From GCA-002050365 sp964237235 (GTDB taxonomy: Bacteria; Acidobacteriota; Blastocatellia; Pyrinomonadales; Pyrinomonadaceae), in contig CAXSGY010000012.1 in assembly GCA_964237235.1 (NCBI GenBank), forward strand, positions 80,328 to 144,327: a DNA stretch of 64,000 nucleotides, read 5' to 3'. Below the pieces are notes generated by a model. That model did not search any database, was not told the DNA's origin, and saw nothing but the letters and a program-made list of their open reading frames with translations. Numbering within the stretch: the first letter of the stretch is position 1; every line of letters begins with the position of its first letter. The position numbers and the translations under genes were made by a program. Below, in pieces: positions 24,135 to 32,300 of this stretch.

Positions 24135-24887
24135 TTAGCGGATAAACTTTCCGAGCAAGCCGTCGGGCTTGATAAACGGTTTCGCTTCCGCCCAGGTGAA
24201 AAAATATTGACCGGCAGGTTGCAGAGCCTGTATAACGTGCGGAAATCCGGCATCGTAAAAAATCGTTACGCCCTTGCTGCTCACTGAAAATTCGTCGAAT
24301 GTTTCGCGTGTAAAGCTCAAAGCGTTTAATTCTTCTTTGAGCGAGTCGTTTTCTTCTTTGCTGTTGCCGCTCGATTTGTCTTCGTCAACGCTCGTGATAA
24401 TTTCTTTAACCTCGTCTTTGAGTTTGGCATCAACCATCGCCGCAAATTTATCGAGCGAGTCGCCTTCGAAGGCATCGGCGAATTTCACCTGTCTGCCGGT
24501 TTTCAAATCAACAACCAAATCAACGGTTGATTGATCGGGATACGCGCCGCTGCCGTCGGTTCTCAAAGCGATGTCGAGAATGCCGTTTTTGTTGTAATTG
24601 ACTTCATAAGACATTTCGTAAAGCCAATCGTCACCGCTCATATTCTCGGCAAGCGTTGTGTCGAAAACGCGCCAGTAGCTGATCGTGTTTTCGAGTTTTT
24701 TCTTCGTCGCCAAAGGCACCGCGCCGGAAACGATTGGATATGTAACGGTAAAATTACGTTTTTCCTTCGACGAAACTTTTCCGCGCCGCGTATAGACGGT
24801 TTTTTTCGGCGTAATCGTCACGGTTTGCGCGAAATTCATTGTTGCCGCGACGAATATCAACAGCAAAATCGAACCGAGTTTTTTCAT
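24135..24887 (-). CDS. Secreted DUF3298/RsiV-like protein
   Basis: 250 residues. A signal peptide (ILLLIFVAATMNFAQ) is followed by a mature part with the two-step pattern of DUF4163/DUF3298: VSGAVPLATKKKLENTISYW, YEVNYNKNGILDIALRTDGSG, and a C-terminal FSVSSKGVTIFYDAGFPHVI. These domains form the extracytoplasmic part of anti-sigma factors such as RsiV and lysozyme-binding proteins, but no membrane anchor or anti-sigma part is present here. It is probably a free secreted protein; function not known. Confidence 0.7.
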   Translation of the reverse strand: MKKLGSILLLIFVAATMNFAQTVTITPKKTVYTRRGKVSSKEKRNFTVTYPIVSGAVPLATKKKLENTISYWRVFDTTLAENMSGDDWLYEMSYEVNYNKNGILDIALRTDGSGAYPDQSTVDLVVDLKTGRQVKFADAFEGDSLDKFAAMVDAKLKDEVKEIITSVDEDKSSGNSKEENDSLKEELNALSFTRETFDEFSVSSKGVTIFYDAGFPHVIQALQPAGQYFFTWAEAKPFIKPDGLLGKFIR

Positions 24888-24888
24888 A

Positions 24889-25770
24889 TTATTTGACGGA
24901 AATGTTTTTTAGATTTGATTTTTCGACGTTTGAATTTACTAAAACACGCTCTTCAAAATCCATCGCCGGCGCGCCGAACAAACAGCGCATTTTGCCGCGC
25001 AGTGTGCGTTTGGTTCGCATCGCCGCGAAGGTTTCCGCCCAGGCGTGCGAGTTTATCCAGAGCGCGTTATAGCTGGTCAGAGGCGTTGTAATACCGTAAC
25101 GGACTTCCGAATTTTCGTCAACGAACGTGCCGAACAATCTGTCCCAAACGATAAAAATTCCGGCGTAATTTTTGTCGAGATATTCGTCGTTGACTCCGTG
25201 ATGAACGCGGTGATGCGACGGCGTGTTAAAAATGAATTCAAACCACGCGGGCATTTTTTTAACGACCTTCGTGTGAATCCAAAATTGGTAAATCAAATTA
25301 AACCCGTGCATCGTCGCAAACGCCCACAGCGGAAAACCCAAAAATGCAATCGGCAGATAAAAAACCCAGTGCGCGATGCCGGAAAACCAGCTTTGCCGGA
25401 CGGCGACGCTCAGATTGTATTGATTCGACGAATGATGAACGACGTGAAAATTCCAGAAGAAGCGCATCTCGTGGCTGATGCGGTGAAACCAGTAGTAGGA
25501 AAAATCGTCTAAAAACAATAAAATCGCCCACGACCACCAAACATCGAGCGGCATTTTATAGGGCGCGTATTCGTAAATCGAAAGATAAAAAAATCCGGTC
25601 GCCAAACCGAATAACGCGCCCCACGCGACGCTCGCAAAGCCGATAAAAATATTCGTCCACGTATCTTTGCGGTCTAAGTTCGATTGATTTTCACGGATAA
25701 TCAACCACGCTTCGAGAGCGATTAAAGAGGCGAAAACGGGAATGGCGATGACGGTCGGGTTTAATATCAT
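24889..25770 (-). CDS. Sterol desaturase/fatty acid hydroxylase family protein
   Basis: 293 residues, integral membrane protein with at least four helices (for example ILLFLDDFSYYWFHRISHE). The three His clusters that bind the di-iron centre are visible: HRISHE, HVVHHSS and HRVHHG. It should hydroxylate or desaturate a lipid (carotenoid, fatty acid or sterol-like). Such proteins are common in Acidobacteriota; the substrate cannot be read from the sequence. Its start abuts the stop of the gene upstream (25771), so they are co-transcribed. Confidence 0.85.
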   Translation of the reverse strand: MILNPTVIAIPVFASLIALEAWLIIRENQSNLDRKDTWTNIFIGFASVAWGALFGLATGFFYLSIYEYAPYKMPLDVWWSWAILLFLDDFSYYWFHRISHEMRFFWNFHVVHHSSNQYNLSVAVRQSWFSGIAHWVFYLPIAFLGFPLWAFATMHGFNLIYQFWIHTKVVKKMPAWFEFIFNTPSHHRVHHGVNDEYLDKNYAGIFIVWDRLFGTFVDENSEVRYGITTPLTSYNALWINSHAWAETFAAMRTKRTLRGKMRCLFGAPAMDFEERVLVNSNVEKSNLKNISVK

Positions 25771-26403
25771 TTACGGTTTCTTAAAACAGACTTGGGTCAA
25801 ATCATCGTCGAGAAAAGTAACGTGATACATCATTTGTTCGGCTTCTTTGCCTTCGCCGGTGTATACGTCTATGTGTTTGCCGTGGACGGTTACGCCGACA
25901 TCGTTGGCAACGAACTCTTCCTTGCCGAATGTGCCGGGCAAAGCCGGAATTTTAACGAGGCTGTCGTTCGGAATCAGCGCGTTGTCAACCGCGACCGAAT
26001 TCGTCAAAAGCGGCGCGTTGTTCGCGTCGAGCGGCGCGTTCGCCTTGTGCCACGCGCCGTCGTAATTGCCGAGATACCAGCCGAGACGGGTTTTTCCCCA
26101 ACCTTCGCCGAAGCCCGCGTCTTCATCAAAAACAACTTTCAAAAATTCGACGTTAAACCGCATTTTACCGACGTTTTTAATTTCAACCTCGCGCGTCTCG
26201 GTCGAATCGTAATCCGTTTCAATCGGCGTAAAATAACCGGTAATTCGCCAGCCGTCGGAACAATCGTATCCGGAAAGCTCGTTCGCGGATTTCGATGCGG
26301 AATCTTTCATAATTTGCTCAATTTTTGGAGAAACATCCGGTTCACGAAAAATCGTAAAAAACGACAACGCGAACGCCAAAGCGAAAAGTAATGCTAATTT
26401 CAT
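25771..26403 (-). CDS. Secreted or anchored protein of unknown function
   Basis: 210 residues from ATG 26403. A GTG three codons earlier (26412) is possible. The N-terminus KLALLFALAFALSFFTI is a signal or anchor. The mature part is mostly beta with motifs such as WYLGNYDGAWHKANAPLD and DVGVTVHGKHIDVYTGEG. No family recognised. It is directly abutted by the sterol desaturase-like gene, suggesting a joint role in membrane lipid modification; this is inference from position. Confidence 0.55.
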   Translation of the reverse strand: MKLALLFALAFALSFFTIFREPDVSPKIEQIMKDSASKSANELSGYDCSDGWRITGYFTPIETDYDSTETREVEIKNVGKMRFNVEFLKVVFDEDAGFGEGWGKTRLGWYLGNYDGAWHKANAPLDANNAPLLTNSVAVDNALIPNDSLVKIPALPGTFGKEEFVANDVGVTVHGKHIDVYTGEGKEAEQMMYHVTFLDDDLTQVCFKKP

Positions 26404-26443
26404 AAATCTCACGAAAATTTTTATCGAATCGCAAGACTTTGAT

Positions 26444-26926
26444 TCAATCGAACTCGACGCGGTTCGCCGATTGTTTTGCTCCGACGCGCCCGATTTCGAT
26501 TTCGGCTCTGAAATAACTTTCGCCTTTGACGGGCGAATCGAACATTCGGCGCAAAAGATTGATTTGTCCGATGTGCGTCAGCGCGTCGGCAATCGGACCT
26601 TGAAAAAGTTTTTCAGTTGTCGCGGCTTGTAATTCGCCGGAGACCAGAAAATCGTCGAACGTTTTCAGAGCGGCGAAAAATCTTTCGGTTTCGCCTGCCC
26701 AACTCGAAGGCGGCGCGTCTTTCCAGACAATTTCGCCCTGCACGATGGTCAACGCCCAGTCGAATAAATCGCCGATGTGCGCGAGAATCTGCAAAGGCGT
26801 GCGCGTCGTCGTTGAGGCTTTAAAATCGCCGAAACTTTCCGGCGCGTTCGCCAACGCCTTGCCACCGCGATAAGCGACGGTCGCCACCGTATGCCGTAAA
26901 AGTGCGCGTTCCGAATCGGTTGACAT
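26444..26926 (-). CDS. DinB-like four-helix protein
   Basis: 160 residues from ATG 26926 (MSTDSERALLRHTVATVAYR). The 11-codon extension to 26959 overlaps the end of the acetylesterase gene and is less likely. The pattern of four amphipathic helices, with TRTPLQILAHIGDLFDWALT and PIADALTHIGQINLLRRMF, matches the DinB/YfiT family, which carries a triad of His for a divalent metal (His in AHIGD and THIGQ visible). These proteins are thought to act as small-molecule (bacillithiol/mycothiol-type) transferases; the substrate is unknown. Confidence 0.7.
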   Translation of the reverse strand: MSTDSERALLRHTVATVAYRGGKALANAPESFGDFKASTTTRTPLQILAHIGDLFDWALTIVQGEIVWKDAPPSSWAGETERFFAALKTFDDFLVSGELQAATTEKLFQGPIADALTHIGQINLLRRMFDSPVKGESYFRAEIEIGRVGAKQSANRVEFD

Positions 26927-26951
26927 CGTCTTTTTTATAAAAGTTAAACTT

Positions 26952-28946
26952 CTACTCAAACTTAACGCCGACCGTCACGCCGCGCCAGTCGTCGGTGCGA
27001 AACGCCGAAGCCGGAAAACCTTCGACGTTGTATAAATTCGCATCGGCGGGCGCGTCCGACCAGGCGTAGCGCACGGCGGCGGGCTTTTCATTTTTCGAAT
27101 AATAAACGACGACTTTATCGCCCTGAATTTCCGCTTTAGCAGATTGAAAAACGTGGTCTGCGCCCGCGATTTCAAAGCCGCGCAGCGAATCGGCTTTGTC
27201 CTTCGTCGTTAATCCCTTTCCGGCGAATTTAAACGAAATCGTCGCCTTACCGTTCTCAAAAACGACCGAATCGAACAGCGGACTGCCGTAAAAAACGTTT
27301 TGCCCGTAAGTTAAATTCAAAGCATTCACCGCCAGTCGATGACCGACATCCTGTTTATTCGTCGGGTGTATGTCCTTCGGATTGCCGATGTCGGTGGTCA
27401 CCGCCATTCCGGTTTTCGGCACGCTCAGGGCAAGCGTTTGCGCCTCGCGCAATTCCGCCCACCAGCTGCCCGCGTTACTGTTTTGGTTCGCGCCGTAACT
27501 CGACAACTGTACGAAGTAAAAATAAAAATCGTCGTTCCATTTCTCGCGCCAGTCTTCGATCAAAAGCGGAAAAGTTTGGCGATACTGAAAAGCGCGACCG
27601 GCGTTCGTTTCGCCCTGATACCAGAGCGCGCCGCGCATCGCAAACGGCACGAGCGGCGCGATCATTCCGTTATAAATAAACGTCCCGGCATTGTTGCTCG
27701 AATGCGCGTATTCGTGCGGTTCGCTATACGCGGGCATCAGTTTCCAGTTATTATCGGCAAGCGGAATTTTTTTATCTTTCGAGGCGACAAAAACGTCGTC
27801 CGCCGAACCTTGAAAACCGAGTCCGAACCATTCCGGCTCGATGGCTTTGTTTATCTTTATCAACAGATTATTCGCGCCCGCCCGCCAGACGTTTTTCGGC
27901 ACGGCAATCTCGCGTTTTCCTTTCGTGGTTCCGACGAAAATCTGTTTTCCGTTGATGTAAATTTCGTTGTAGCTGTTGCTTTCAGCGAGTCCGAGCGTCG
28001 TTTCCTGATTGACGAAATCCCCCGAAATTTCAACCGTTTTCGCAAAAAAACCGTTGCCGCGCCACGCCCAGATGCCTTGCCAGTCCCATTGTCCCATCGG
28101 ATTGCCCGAATGCCATTTTGAAAAATCGAAATTTGCCGCGAGATATTTTTTTTCGTCGGCGGCGATCGGATTGATACTTGCGTCGCCGAGCGTCACTTTT
28201 TTCACGTTGCGCTCCAAAAGCGCGTCGGCTTCCGTCCAATTTTTCGGCAGATTCTGCCCGTAATTTTTCAGCTCGTCCGACGAGAGCATTCCTTCCTTGC
28301 TGATCCAGCCCTCGATTTGCGAACCGCCCCAAGACGAATGAATCAAGCCGATTGGAATTTTCAGATTTTTGTATAATTCGCGCGCGTAGAAAAATCCGAT
28401 TGCCGTAAAATCGCCGACCGTCTCTTTTGAACTCGCCTTCCATTCGCCGCTTTTCAAATCCGCTTGCGGCTGCGGCTCGACGACGTGTTCGACGTAAAAC
28501 TGTCGAATCTGCGGATATTCGGCATCGTTTTTTTCCGCGTCGAAATTCTTTGCCTGTTTCACCGTCCATTCCATATTCGATTGTCCCGAACACAGCCAGA
28601 CTTCGCCGATTAAAACGTCTTTCGCCGCGACGTTGCCGGATTTCGCCGAAACTTTTAATTCAAACGGTCCGCCCGCTTCCATCGGCGCAAACTTGACCGT
28701 CCATTTGCCGCCCGCGTTGGCTTGCGCGGTTTGCATTTGTCCGGCGAGCGTAACCTTAACCGTTTCGTTCGGATTCGCCCAGCCCCACACGGGAATCGGT
28801 TTTTGCCGCTGCAAAACGACGTGATCGGAAAAAAGCCGCGCCAATTTTACTTGCGCGAAAATCGCTGAATTTCCCGACGCGAAACAAAGAAGAAACGCCA
28901 GTAAAATTTTATTCAAAATTGAAAATCGTTCGGATTTATTCTTCAT
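26952..28946 (-). CDS. Secreted sialate O-acetylesterase
   Basis: 664 residues. The signal peptide is ILLAFLLCFASGNSAIFAQ. The catalytic SGNH part begins with WLCSGQSNMEWTVKQAKNFD, and the Gly block follows in GLIHSSWGGSQIEGWI. A jelly-roll insert of about 120 residues (about 285-400, GQWDWQGIWAWRGNGFF to VFVASKDKKIP) and a C-terminal catalytic His region with DIGNPKDIHPTNKQDVG are seen. It removes O-acetyl groups from sialic acids or similar sugars outside the cell. It is a glycan-degradation type gene. Neighbours on both sides are unrelated enzymes. Confidence 0.88.
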   Translation of the reverse strand: MKNKSERFSILNKILLAFLLCFASGNSAIFAQVKLARLFSDHVVLQRQKPIPVWGWANPNETVKVTLAGQMQTAQANAGGKWTVKFAPMEAGGPFELKVSAKSGNVAAKDVLIGEVWLCSGQSNMEWTVKQAKNFDAEKNDAEYPQIRQFYVEHVVEPQPQADLKSGEWKASSKETVGDFTAIGFFYARELYKNLKIPIGLIHSSWGGSQIEGWISKEGMLSSDELKNYGQNLPKNWTEADALLERNVKKVTLGDASINPIAADEKKYLAANFDFSKWHSGNPMGQWDWQGIWAWRGNGFFAKTVEISGDFVNQETTLGLAESNSYNEIYINGKQIFVGTTKGKREIAVPKNVWRAGANNLLIKINKAIEPEWFGLGFQGSADDVFVASKDKKIPLADNNWKLMPAYSEPHEYAHSSNNAGTFIYNGMIAPLVPFAMRGALWYQGETNAGRAFQYRQTFPLLIEDWREKWNDDFYFYFVQLSSYGANQNSNAGSWWAELREAQTLALSVPKTGMAVTTDIGNPKDIHPTNKQDVGHRLAVNALNLTYGQNVFYGSPLFDSVVFENGKATISFKFAGKGLTTKDKADSLRGFEIAGADHVFQSAKAEIQGDKVVVYYSKNEKPAAVRYAWSDAPADANLYNVEGFPASAFRTDDWRGVTVGVKFE

Positions 28947-28955
28947 AGCAATTTT

Positions 28956-29408
28956 TCACGCAATAATTTTTCGCATACAAACGCTGTTTTCAACGCCCGC
29001 GTATTGACCGTAATTAGGAATGTATTCGTAGCCGCTTTTTTTGTAAAATGCGACGGCTTCGATTTGCCGCGCTCCGGTTTCAAGAACGGCTTCTTCATAT
29101 CGCAATTCTTTCGCCCACGATTCGAGTTCGGCTAAAACGAAATTGGCAACGCCACCCCTGCGGTTTTCCTTGCGGACAAACATTCGTTTGATTTCCACCA
29201 CGCCGGGTTCGTATTCCTTGAACGCGCCGCAGCCGACCGCCGTTTCATCGTCAAAGGCGACGACCGCGTTGCGAATTTTATCCAGCTTGTTAAATTGCGC
29301 GTAAAATGAATGTTCCGCGCCGTCTATCACCGCCAGATATTCGTCGAGCTGCGCGACGAGTTCACGAAAATCTTTGTCGTCCGAATCTGTTCTGACAATT
29401 TTTATCAT
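28956..29408 (-). CDS. GNAT family N-acetyltransferase
   Basis: 150 residues. Motif A is visible as VEIKRMFVRKENRRGGVANF (with the pyrophosphate-binding RRGGVA), and the C-terminal EAVAFYKKSGYEYIPNYGQY matches motif B. It should move an acetyl group from acetyl-CoA to an amine; substrate unknown. It ends 9 bases after the start of the esterase gene and lies 3 bases before the next GNAT gene, so two GNAT genes form a tandem pair. Confidence 0.8.
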   Translation of the reverse strand: MIKIVRTDSDDKDFRELVAQLDEYLAVIDGAEHSFYAQFNKLDKIRNAVVAFDDETAVGCGAFKEYEPGVVEIKRMFVRKENRRGGVANFVLAELESWAKELRYEEAVLETGARQIEAVAFYKKSGYEYIPNYGQYAGVENSVCMRKIIA

Positions 29409-29411
29409 CTT

Positions 29412-29921
29412 TTAATTGAGCTTTAGCTCAAACAAGCCGAGCGTAATTCCTTCGTAATGTTTCGGAAGTTTTTCGATTTCGTCGGGCATAACCATTCCCA
29501 AAAAATCGAAACCGCAATTCGTATAATAATCAATCAATTTTTGATTATCGCCCCAAGTGTCCATTCGCACAAAATCTTTACCGATACTTTTCGCATAATT
29601 TTTCGCCCATCCGGTAATTTTCAGAACGAATTGCTGCCCGCGAAATGCGGGATCGGTCACGATTCGATGAATATAAATCGCCGCGTCGAGACTTTTTTCC
29701 TTCCAGATCAAAGGGTCTTCAAAAGCGACTGAAAAAATACCGGCGATTCGGTCGTCAACAACGATTTTCCAATGCCTTTTCTCCGCGATTTCCTTCGCAA
29801 TAAATTCTTCGTCCAACGGCAGCCACGCTTTATCGAAGACCGTTTTCTGAAATTCGATTGCCAGATCGTAAAGCCGAAAAATCTCTCCGCAATCTTCGAT
29901 TGTGCTGTTGATAAATTTCAT
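29412..29921 (-). CDS. GNAT family acetyltransferase-like protein
   Basis: 169 residues from ATG 29921; the longer frame adds a hydrophobic leader (IIFGRRFIIFFRNR) that does not look like part of the domain. Motif A is IVTDPAFRGQQFVLKITGWA, and DYYTNCGFDFLGMVMPDEIE is motif B. It pairs with the GNAT gene at 28956 but shares only the family fold. Substrate unknown. Confidence 0.75.
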   Translation of the reverse strand: MKFINSTIEDCGEIFRLYDLAIEFQKTVFDKAWLPLDEEFIAKEIAEKRHWKIVVDDRIAGIFSVAFEDPLIWKEKSLDAAIYIHRIVTDPAFRGQQFVLKITGWAKNYAKSIGKDFVRMDTWGDNQKLIDYYTNCGFDFLGMVMPDEIEKLPKHYEGITLGLFELKLN

Positions 29922-29963
29922 TCGATTTCTAAAAAAAATAATAAATCTTCGCCCGAAAATAAT

Positions 29964-29998
29964 GAAACCGGCTTTCGCAAAAATCAAAAGCCGGTTTC
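29964..29998 (-). terminator. Hairpin after the tectonin gene
   Basis: Arms GAAACCGGCTTT (29964-29975) and AAAGCCGGTTTC (29987-29998) pair perfectly. It lies between the tectonin gene stop (30024) and the GNAT gene start. Confidence 0.65.
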
Positions 29999-30023
29999 GT
30001 TCGCTGCCTGGTTAAAAATCAAT

Positions 30024-31463
30024 TTATCTTCTGACAAAGATATTGCCTTTTGAATTGACGACCCACGGATTGCCGTCGCGGTCAACGGCGATGCGGTTCG
30101 CCGCGCCGTCCACGCGCGTCCAATCTTTATCGTTCCATTTGTAAATGCCGTAACCGTCGCCCTGCACGTCGGTGCCGATAATCCAGACCGAACCGTCCGC
30201 GCCCGCCGCGATGTCTCTTGCCGCGCCCGGCATCCGGCTCCACGAATTTCCGCGCCGCTGATAAATTTCATTATTCGCGTTAATCATCCAGACGTTGCCT
30301 TTGCGATCTGCCGCCACGCGCCGCGCATCGCCGTCTATGCGCGACCAATCGTTGCCGCGCCGTCGGTAAATTCCCGAATTGCCGTTCTGACGGTCTGCGC
30401 CGATCATCCAAACCGAACTGTCCGCGCCCGCCGCGATGTCAGTCGCCGTTCCGTTCACCGGATTCCAGACGTTGTTTCTTCTTTGATAAATCTCGCTCTT
30501 TTCGTTGATCACCCACGGATCGCCGTTTTTATCCACGGCAATTTTGCGCGCCGCGCCGTCGGTCCGCGCCCAATCGCTGCCGTTCCAACGATAAATGCCG
30601 TAGCCGCCGGTTTGCCGGTCGGTGCCGACGATCCAGACCGAACCGTCCGCGCCGCCCGCGATGTCAGTCGCCATTCCCGGCAAAGGCTGCCATGCGCCGC
30701 CGGTTCCGCCGCCGTTCGCGTTCGAGTTGCCCTGATAAATTTCGCTCGACGCGTTGATAACCCACGGATTGCCGTTTCGATCAATCGCAATCTGCCTTGC
30801 CGCGCCGTCGGTGCGCGTCCAATCTCTGCCGCTCCATTTATAAATGCCGTAACCGCCGCCCGTCGAATCCGTCCCGACAATCCAGACCGAACCGTCCGCG
30901 CCCGTCGCAATATCGGTCGCCGCGCCGGGCATCTGATTCCAATTTTTGCCGCGCCTTTGATAAATCGTGCCGCTCGAATTAACGATCCAGACGTTGCCGC
31001 CGCGGTCAACGGCGATGCGATTCGCCGCGCCGCCGTCAACGCGCGACCAATCTTTGCCGCTCCATTTATAAATACTCGAATCGCCCTGCGCGCCCGCGCC
31101 GATAATCCAAACCGAACCGTCCGCGCCCGCCGCGATGTCTCTTGCCGCGCCGGGCATTCGATTCCAGGAGTTTCCGCGCCGCTGATAAATCTCGCTGCTC
31201 GAATTAACCGCCCACGCATTTCCGCTGCGGTCAACGGCAATATTCAGCGCGCCGCCGTCAACCGGTTGCCAATTGTTGTTGCGCCATTGGTAAACGCCGT
31301 AACCGCCCGGCTGATTGTCCGTCCCGACAATCCAAATTGAGCCGTCCGCGCCCGCCGCAATGTCATTCGCCGCGCCGGGCATTTGTTTCCAATTATTGCT
31401 CTGAGCAAATGCCGCGCCGCTCAAAACGAACAAACAAATCATCAAAATCAACAGTCTTTTCAT
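30024..31463 (-). CDS. Secreted tectonin-repeat beta-propeller protein
   Basis: 479 residues. A signal peptide (LLILMICLFVLSGAAFA) is followed by twelve tectonin-like units: six of the GAARDIAAGADGSVWIIG type alternate with six of the RIAVDRDGNPWVVNS type, with linking strands NNWKQMPG and KDWTRVDG. The units are about 40 residues and nearly identical, so the DNA is strongly repetitive on both strands. Tectonin propellers bind glycans such as lipid A or bacterial surfaces in other organisms. Here it is probably a secreted lectin-like protein. The near-identity of the repeats points to recent internal duplication. Confidence 0.88.
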   Translation of the reverse strand: MKRLLILMICLFVLSGAAFAQSNNWKQMPGAANDIAAGADGSIWIVGTDNQPGGYGVYQWRNNNWQPVDGGALNIAVDRSGNAWAVNSSSEIYQRRGNSWNRMPGAARDIAAGADGSVWIIGAGAQGDSSIYKWSGKDWSRVDGGAANRIAVDRGGNVWIVNSSGTIYQRRGKNWNQMPGAATDIATGADGSVWIVGTDSTGGGYGIYKWSGRDWTRTDGAARQIAIDRNGNPWVINASSEIYQGNSNANGGGTGGAWQPLPGMATDIAGGADGSVWIVGTDRQTGGYGIYRWNGSDWARTDGAARKIAVDKNGDPWVINEKSEIYQRRNNVWNPVNGTATDIAAGADSSVWMIGADRQNGNSGIYRRRGNDWSRIDGDARRVAADRKGNVWMINANNEIYQRRGNSWSRMPGAARDIAAGADGSVWIIGTDVQGDGYGIYKWNDKDWTRVDGAANRIAVDRDGNPWVVNSKGNIFVRR

Positions 31464-31713
31464 AATTTTCTCCTCGATGAAAAACGTCTCTTAAAAGCTA
31501 TTTGAACGATTAATTTTAGTGTATTTCCGTCCCCAAAAAACATTAGAAGGATACGACGGAATCAGCAATAAAAATCAGTTTAGTGTTTTTTCGCGTGTTC
31601 GCGAACAGAGTTTCCTGCTTTTCAGCGTTCAACTCGCCCAATCTCCGCGTTTGATGCCCGTTTGTCGCCGTCCGAAATAATTATCTCAATCTCAAAATTA
31701 TTCGCCGCCAAAT
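31464..31713. other. Intergenic stretch, upstream of the tectonin gene
   Basis: 250 bases. A promoter for the tectonin gene must lie here; I found no clear boxes. The part 31620-31713 has an open minus-strand frame of about 35 codons (ISDGDKRASNAEIGRVER at its end) that may be a remnant. Confidence 0.3.
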
Positions 31714-32286
31714 CTAAAGCCTTTTCCCGTCCGCGCTCGCCGCCAGCAATTTCTCAAATCGGTTTTCTCTCGTTTTTTCCTGTTTGGCGGACATCACCCA
31801 GTTTATCATTTGTTTCCGATACCAATTCGCCTGCGCTTCAAAATATTCCCAAGCCTTTACGTTCGCTTTGAGACATTTTTCAAACTCTTCAGAAAAACAT
31901 TTCAATTCATTTTCATACGCGTAAATCGCCGATTTTTCTTGCCGACGCTTTTCAAACGCCGCGATGCCTGCCGGTTTCATCAAGCCTTTTTTCGTTAATT
32001 CCGCAACCTTCGCAATATTCACCGCGCTCCAATTCGAGCTTGCCTTGCGCGGCGTAAAACGGTTACAGTAACTTTCCCCGTCAATATTCCGCCGCACGCC
32101 GTCAATCCAGCCGAAACACAACGCTTGATCAACCGATTCGCTCCAGGTCATCCCGGTTTTACCTGATTTGACATTGTAATAACCGACAAAAATCTCCGTC
32201 GCCGTCTCGTGATTTTCCTCGAGCCAGCGGCGAAAATCGGATTGTGTCGGAAAGAATGTTGGTTTCATTAGTGATTTTCCAACCAT
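31714..32286 (-). CDS. YdeI/OmpD-associated family protein
   Basis: 190 residues (start 32286; ATG 32268 is also possible and better aligned with the usual beginning PTFFPTQSDFRRWLEENH). Family features are EIFVGYYNVKSGKTGMTWSE, VDQALCFGWIDGVRRNID, RFTPRKASSNWSAVN and the C-terminal ENRFEKLLAASADGKR. These proteins are linked to bacteriocin or stress protection in a few species, and otherwise have no known chemistry. The start lies 15 bases past the methylmalonyl-CoA mutase stop. Confidence 0.85.
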   Translation of the reverse strand: MVGKSLMKPTFFPTQSDFRRWLEENHETATEIFVGYYNVKSGKTGMTWSESVDQALCFGWIDGVRRNIDGESYCNRFTPRKASSNWSAVNIAKVAELTKKGLMKPAGIAAFEKRRQEKSAIYAYENELKCFSEEFEKCLKANVKAWEYFEAQANWYRKQMINWVMSAKQEKTRENRFEKLLAASADGKRL

Positions 32287-32300
32287 CTTTAAGAAATCTC

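Noticed and set aside
30483..31340. 285-codon plus-strand frame opposite the tectonin gene
   Set aside because: Caused by the near-identical repeats of the real gene on the other strand.
31618..31740. Minus-strand frame near the YdeI end that reads like protein
   Set aside because: It overlaps the normal end of YdeI in another frame and has no start; only noted as a possible remnant.
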